A DNA stretch of 8,620 nucleotides from DAOPXV01 sp035352535 (lineage in GTDB: Bacteria; Muiribacteriota; UBA9980). Where the stretch lies: positions 1 to 8,620 of the forward strand of contig CAZJFS010000186.1 of NCBI GenBank assembly GCA_964545075.1, read 5' to 3'. Below, one piece after another: positions 4,378 to 8,620 of the stretch. The translations under genes and the position numbers were made by a program. Within the stretch, counting starts at the first letter, position 1; every line of letters starts with the position of its first letter. Below the pieces are notes generated by a model. It was not told the origin of the DNA. It did no database searches and worked only from the letters and a program-made list of their open reading frames with translations.

Positions 4378-7101
4378 ATGCCGGAAGATTTTATGGAAGA
4401 TAAAAAAGCGATAGGAACTCCAAAAATATATTCGATTCTCTGCGCGCGAACGTCGGAAATTGCCGGTTGCCGTTATTTTCATATCGCGACGGCCGCGGCG
4501 TTGCTGCTTTTTTTCTGTTTTTTTTCTTCCGCCCGGGCCGGCGAAAAAAAAGAGATCGATCAATTCTTTATCGAAAGGTCCGTAAAAGCATACGAAGCCG
4601 CCAATTCCAAGGAGATCGAAGCCGTTTCCGGCGCGCTCATGAAAGTTTCCGACGCGGCGTCGGTTTACGATAAAAAACCGGAAATTTTTCTTCAAATGAT
4701 AAATGTAGGCTTTGATTTTCTTTCTAAAAATCCAGAAAAACTTAAAACCGTAAAATATGTGGCGGATACGCTGACTTCGACTTTTCGGGCCCAGACGGCG
4801 TTTGGCGTTCAGATCCACCGCGCGCGCGCCATCGTTTATTTTTATGACGCGCCTCCGGCGTTATCCGGGCCGCCCGCCAACGTTTTTTTCGAGAGCGTTC
4901 CGCTGCCGGTTTATTTCAGAAAGGACGGCGGCGCGTGGAGCGTTGACGGCGGTTTCATGCTTGAATTTGCATGCAAAAGCGACGGCGTTTCACATATGCG
5001 CGATGAAAATGCGCTGGAAATAGACCAGAACTGGGTGCTTTCGCAGGATGAAGATTTTTCGAAGGCTTTGAGCTTTTTTCCCGGGAAGTATCTCGTGTCG
5101 CCTTCGGAAGACGCGATAAAAAAACTCGGCGAATATATCGAAAAAAACCCTGAAAGCGCCGCGGCGCATTTTTATATGGCGGTCGCTCTCACGAAACAGT
5201 TCAAATACGCATATGACCATATACGGGCAAGCCGTGAGCTCGCGCCTGAAAACATATTCATCGAAATAACCTATTCCCGCATCCTTATGATCAGAAAATT
5301 CGGCCGCTTTTTAAACGACAGGATTTTTGAAATGTACGGGGCCGGTCCTTATAATCCGCTCGCTTTGATGGTTATGGGCGAGATATTTAACCTGAGATAC
5401 CGCTATGACCTGTCGCGCCTCGCGTTCGATAAAGCGTCCGCCATATATAAATTTATGACCCCTCATTATCATATGATCTTTGCCGACACTTTAGAAAAAC
5501 TCAAAAATTATAAGGCAGCCGCGTTTGAATACGTCAAGTGCGCTTCATACGGCCCGCTCTTTTATTACAGCCGGTATCTCGCCGCGCGGATGTACATAAA
5601 AGCCGGAGAAGATGATCTGGCGGCGGCCGAATACGAGGCTGTAATAGATAATCTTAAATACGCGGAGCTTAAGAACGAGGCTTCCGGCTTTCTCATGACC
5701 TATCATTCCAGCCGGGGGAATTGGGATGAATACTACAACTACAGAAAATATTATCTGGCCTCCCTTATAAATTCGCCGTCCTTCGTGTTCGCGCTTTTTG
5801 TTTTGTGGCTTTTTTATTTTATGAGAAGGACCGTCGTAAAATATTCGCTTTTTGCGATCATGCCGGTCGCATGCCGGTTCAGCCGGTCTCGGGCCGTTCA
5901 CGAAAAGGCGCTGGACATTTATCATTATTACGGAAAATATGACGCCGGAACGGAATACTTTAAAAAATATCTTGCCGGCGTGCGCAACGGCGGTAATCAG
6001 AAAGATTATATAAGAGGGCTTTTGAAACTGGCCGGCGCCTATTCGCGTCTTTACAAGGTGAATGAGGCGCTTCCGCTGTACCGGGAGGCCCTCGGGCTCT
6101 CTCCGGGCGATACGGACGCGGTTCTGGGCCTCGGCATCTGCGAATATGATATGAAAAATTACGATATCGCTTTCGAATATTTTTCGAGCGGCATGGAGAG
6201 CGATCCGGAGAACCACCTTTTTTATTACTACCGCGGCCTGTGCCTGATGATGATAGGAAAGCGCGCCGAGGGCATCGACAATATCATGTCGGCTTACAAG
6301 GTCAACAACGCTTTCGAACCGGCCGTGGCTATATGCGAAAGTTATTTTCTCGGCGAAAACAGGGTCGACGAACTCGTTCGTTTTTATGATGATATTCTGG
6401 TCCTCGGCGACCTGAAGGAAAATTTTATCGAACGCTCGCTTCGCCTTCATATCACCAGAATGGACGCCCCCCGGATACTTAAGTTTTTAGAAGCTTCCGA
6501 AAAAATGAAGATATGCGGCCGCGACGTTTTCATAACTATCGGCTGCGCTTATCGCGAGATCGGCAGGGCGGCCGAAGCCGAGAAAGCCATGAAAAAAGGT
6601 ATTGAAGCCGCGGTGGGCGTCGATTTCGACCCGAAAGGCCCGATCCGGTGGGCGACCAATTTTATGAAAAGGCATTTCTGGCCCGAAAGATATCGAGTGG
6701 CGCCCCTTCAGTACCTTGAGCTCGGCATTACGTATAAATGCCTCGGCCGCGAAGATATGGCGGCTTCGTGCTTTAAAAAGGCGACCCGGATAGATTCTAA
6801 CTATCCTTACGTTTACTACTTTTTAAAGGATTATAACAGGTCGTTCGAGCTGATGGCCAGGCAGATAAGCGATAACGAGCTTCCATGGACGAACGCTTCC
6901 ATTGTCGAAGCGGTTTATCTTTCTCTCAAAGAGATAAAGGACGAGGCGCATCTGCGCCGTTACCGCGAATGGGGCCGCCATTACGCCGGTTCGTTCCCCG
7001 ACGAATTCGGAATATTTTCTTATAAATATCTCAAGTACATTCCAAAATCGAAGTATCTGGAAATCTTTAACGACTCGGAAATTTCCTCGCCGGGAAATTA
7101 G
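4378..7101 (+). CDS. Large TPR membrane protein with repeats on both sides of the membrane
   Basis: A 907-residue protein not recognised as a named family. A hydrophobic stretch (34-51) ends in SARA before Gly55, suggesting an export signal cleaved near 54. Residues about 60-200 include a strand-rich part (VYFRKDGGAWSVDGGF, 178-193) that may be NTF2-like. TPR-like helical pairs follow at about 259-292, 365-393 and 400-425. A second hydrophobic segment (about 467-482) is followed by RR, K and several Arg, so the C-terminal half should be cytoplasmic. That half has clearer TPRs at about 544-577, 578-611 and 612-645, and others near 714-745 and 777-810. TPRs bind other proteins, so it may link periplasmic and cytoplasmic assemblies; this is inference. 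ATG 4393, with GGAAG five nt upstream, is an alternative start giving 902 residues; ATG 4378 has only a weak GAGAG. It has its own promoter and terminator, so it is probably monocistronic. Confidence 0.85.
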   Translation: MPEDFMEDKKAIGTPKIYSILCARTSEIAGCRYFHIATAAALLLFFCFFSSARAGEKKEIDQFFIERSVKAYEAANSKEIEAVSGALMKVSDAASVYDKKPEIFLQMINVGFDFLSKNPEKLKTVKYVADTLTSTFRAQTAFGVQIHRARAIVYFYDAPPALSGPPANVFFESVPLPVYFRKDGGAWSVDGGFMLEFACKSDGVSHMRDENALEIDQNWVLSQDEDFSKALSFFPGKYLVSPSEDAIKKLGEYIEKNPESAAAHFYMAVALTKQFKYAYDHIRASRELAPENIFIEITYSRILMIRKFGRFLNDRIFEMYGAGPYNPLALMVMGEIFNLRYRYDLSRLAFDKASAIYKFMTPHYHMIFADTLEKLKNYKAAAFEYVKCASYGPLFYYSRYLAARMYIKAGEDDLAAAEYEAVIDNLKYAELKNEASGFLMTYHSSRGNWDEYYNYRKYYLASLINSPSFVFALFVLWLFYFMRRTVVKYSLFAIMPVACRFSRSRAVHEKALDIYHYYGKYDAGTEYFKKYLAGVRNGGNQKDYIRGLLKLAGAYSRLYKVNEALPLYREALGLSPGDTDAVLGLGICEYDMKNYDIAFEYFSSGMESDPENHLFYYYRGLCLMMIGKRAEGIDNIMSAYKVNNAFEPAVAICESYFLGENRVDELVRFYDDILVLGDLKENFIERSLRLHITRMDAPRILKFLEASEKMKICGRDVFITIGCAYREIGRAAEAEKAMKKGIEAAVGVDFDPKGPIRWATNFMKRHFWPERYRVAPLQYLELGITYKCLGREDMAASCFKKATRIDSNYPYVYYFLKDYNRSFELMARQISDNELPWTNASIVEAVYLSLKEIKDEAHLRRYREWGRHYAGSFPDEFGIFSYKYLKYIPKSKYLEIFNDSEISSPGN

Positions 7102-7116
7102 AGGAATTTTATTATC

Positions 7117-7137
7117 GCGGCCTTCAGCCGCCTTTTT
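7117..7137 (+). terminator. Intrinsic terminator after the TPR gene
   Basis: GCGGC (7117-7121) pairs with GCCGC (7127-7131) around a CTTCA loop, followed by C and five T (7133-7137). It starts 15 bases after the stop codon at 7099-7101. A further 7-base inverted repeat, AATTTCC (7080-7086) with GGAAATT (7093-7099), overlaps the end of the gene. Confidence 0.8.
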
Positions 7138-7172
7138 AAATGAGCGCGGTGAAGCAGGCATCGGATGTCGCC

Positions 7173-7219
7173 AATAAAAATTAAATACTTATTGACAAAT
7201 CTCATCCATATTGTATAAA
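7173..7219 (+). promoter_or_regulatory. Strong sigma-70-type promoter with AT-rich upstream tract
   Basis: A perfect TTGACA (7192-7197) and TATAAA (7214-7219) are 16 bases apart. The 19 bases before the -35 box (7173-7191) are A or T except one, like an UP element that binds the polymerase alpha subunit. The start is expected near 7226, only about six bases before ATG 7232. TAAAAT (7216-7221) with an 18-base spacer is an alternative -10 reading. Confidence 0.75.
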
Positions 7220-7231
7220 ATAACGCTATAT

Positions 7232-8620
7232 ATGCCGGATGATCAATTTACACAAGAAAATATAGCCGTTGCGGGTGACGTTTTAAAAGAAAACGCCGCC
7301 GATTCGGCGCTTGCCGAAAAATTAAAGACGGCCGAAGCCGAGAACGCGGTGCTTGCGTCTTCGTTAGAATCGCTCGTTCAGGAAAACAGCGATACCCTTG
7401 AACGCATCGCGGGACTGGAGGCTGAAATAGACGGCCTTAAAAAATCGGCCGCGCGCGAACACGAAAAAAGGCGGCTTCATCTTTTAAATGTCAGAGACCT
7501 GAAAAAGGCCATTTCTGAACGCGACCAGAAGATAACGACCCTCGAGGCGGAGCTCTCTGAAAGCGAGCGCAGGATAGAGGAACTTTCCACGGCCATAGAT
7601 TCGGCCGTCAGGAAAGAACAGGCGGAGCCGATAAGCATCGTTTCCGAACAGCCGCTTCCCGCCGGGAATATACTTGAGGCCGATTCCGAATTGCTGGACC
7701 AGGCGCCGCAGATAGCGAGCCTTCGTGAAGAACTCGAATTGAACGATGAAGAACAGCCGATACCGCTTCCGGAGTTTAAAAAGACCGGCCCGCAGAAGAT
7801 CAAATTTTTAAAAAAATCAAAAGAAACCGGCAAATATATCGTCAGCGAAACGCCGCCCGAAGAAGACGAGGCGGCAATACCGCCTTCATCCGACGCCGCT
7901 CTGCAATCGCCGCTGGCGCCGGAAAATAAGCAATCCGGGATCGAAGCCATATTTACGCCGCCGCCCAGCGCGTCGATGATTAAGGCTCTTCAAACCGATA
8001 TCTTTTACAAGGAGATCGAGATCGATCGCCTTAATTCGCTTCTTGGCAAAGAACAGTCGGATATCATGTCGCTGAAGGACCACAACGATGAATTAAAACG
8101 GCAGACGGACATTCTCAAGGACGAGTTGAGCACGCGCGAAGCTCAAATATTGAGATTGGAAGAGCGCTGCGGATTTCTGGAAGAGGAAACCGCCAATTTA
8201 AACGAAAAATACAGGGACCTGGATCCGCTGGAACTGGAAAAGCTCCGCATGATGTCGGATGTCAAGGATTACCTGGAGTCGGAACTGGACAGAAAAGCCG
8301 GAAAAGAAGGCATGGACGATGAGGATGACGAAACGCCGGAAAAAGAGGTTTCCGAAGCTCCGGCGGCCGGAGCCGGGGCTGAAGAAAAGCCTGCCCAGAT
8401 AAGGGAACTCGAAGAAATAAAGGAAAAATTCCAGAAGCTGATAAAAGAGCGCGACGAAGCGATAGCGCTTCTCGACAAGTTTGAAATGGAATCGCGGACC
8501 AAGGACGCTGAATTAAAGAAATTAAAACTTGAACATAAAAACCTTAAAAATGATCACGAAGCGCTCAACGAAGAATTTAAAAAGAAGGACGAAGAGCTCG
8601 GCAGCATATACGGCGCATTC
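7232..8620 (+). CDS. Long acidic coiled-coil protein, 3' end outside the window (partial)
   Basis: From ATG 7232 the frame stays open for 463 codons to the window edge. The protein is very rich in Glu, Lys, Asp, Leu and Ala, with no signal peptide or membrane segment. Three coiled-coil blocks are visible by heptad pattern: about 25-125, 250-355 and 385-457 onward. Between them lie a linker rich in Pro, Glu and Asp (126-248) and a short acidic/Ala linker (356-384, with MDDEDDE). Its only Cys in the visible part is C313. No ATPase or other catalytic motif is present, so it is not an SMC head as far as seen. It could be a cytoskeletal, polar scaffold or chromosome-associated protein; none is proven. 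There is no ribosome binding site before the ATG and the promoter lies very close, so it may be translated from an almost leaderless message. The minus-strand open frames here are shadows of this gene. Confidence 0.85.
   Translation, partial: MPDDQFTQENIAVAGDVLKENAADSALAEKLKTAEAENAVLASSLESLVQENSDTLERIAGLEAEIDGLKKSAAREHEKRRLHLLNVRDLKKAISERDQKITTLEAELSESERRIEELSTAIDSAVRKEQAEPISIVSEQPLPAGNILEADSELLDQAPQIASLREELELNDEEQPIPLPEFKKTGPQKIKFLKKSKETGKYIVSETPPEEDEAAIPPSSDAALQSPLAPENKQSGIEAIFTPPPSASMIKALQTDIFYKEIEIDRLNSLLGKEQSDIMSLKDHNDELKRQTDILKDELSTREAQILRLEERCGFLEEETANLNEKYRDLDPLELEKLRMMSDVKDYLESELDRKAGKEGMDDEDDETPEKEVSEAPAAGAGAEEKPAQIRELEEIKEKFQKLIKERDEAIALLDKFEMESRTKDAELKKLKLEHKNLKNDHEALNEEFKKKDEELGSIYGAF

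Noticed and set aside
5545..6450. Minus-strand open frame (301 codons) opposite the TPR protein
   Set aside because: Its composition is a shadow of the TPR gene; the plus strand shows several TPR motifs through this stretch.
7477..8502. Several Ser-rich minus-strand frames at the right end
   Set aside because: They mirror Glu/Leu/Ala codons of the coiled-coil gene, which stays open on the plus strand from 7232 to the edge.
1..8620. tRNA or rRNA genes, CRISPR array, insertion sequence or phage genes
   Set aside because: No cloverleaf, no regularly spaced direct repeats, no transposase or integrase motif and no terminal inverted repeats were seen on reading both strands.

Overview
The window is a chromosomal-type segment from a bacterium, probably diderm: it has an exported beta-propeller protein, a membrane protein with large domains predicted on both sides of the inner membrane, and a sigma-54 system. 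Coding DNA is of moderate GC, intergenic DNA is AT-rich, and one gene starts with TTG. I cannot name the lineage from this sequence; an uncultivated deep-branching phylum is possible but unproven. I see no tRNA, rRNA, CRISPR array, insertion sequence or phage gene.

Layout. Bases 1-29 hold the last codons of an upstream gene. Next come a small HEAT-like repeat protein (33-578) and, 3 nt later, an NtrC-family sigma-54-dependent response regulator (582-1952, TTG start), apparently one operon. A 270-base non-coding stretch (1953-2222) follows, with terminator-like hairpins, a perfect 16-base dyad (2084-2099), a second inverted repeat (2142-2166) and a near-consensus sigma-54 -24/-12 promoter (2174-2189). 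This promoter sits about 35 bases before the probable ATG (2223) of a sigma-70-family alternative sigma factor lacking region 1.1. Facing it is a TolB/PD40-like beta-propeller gene (minus strand, 3155-4177). Divergent from that is a 907-codon membrane protein with TPR repeats (4378-7101), closed by a clear intrinsic terminator. From 7232 to the window edge runs an open, unfinished frame for a long acidic coiled-coil protein, behind a strong sigma-70-type promoter with an AT-rich upstream tract. No gene-free stretch exceeds 300 bases.

How the parts may work together. The main result is an apparent compact regulatory relay: a sigma-54 activator gene, then a sigma-54 promoter with a candidate upstream activator site at about -107, then a second sigma factor. 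Phosphorylation of the activator would switch on the sigma-54 promoter, and the new sigma factor would redirect RNA polymerase. The logic resembles the Rrp2-RpoN-RpoS pathway of Borrelia, but here activator and target are adjacent, and the sigma factor has unusual residues where sigma-70 reads the -10 element. The other three genes have ordinary-looking promoters of their own; nothing in the sequence proves they belong to the relay. The partner kinase is not in the window.
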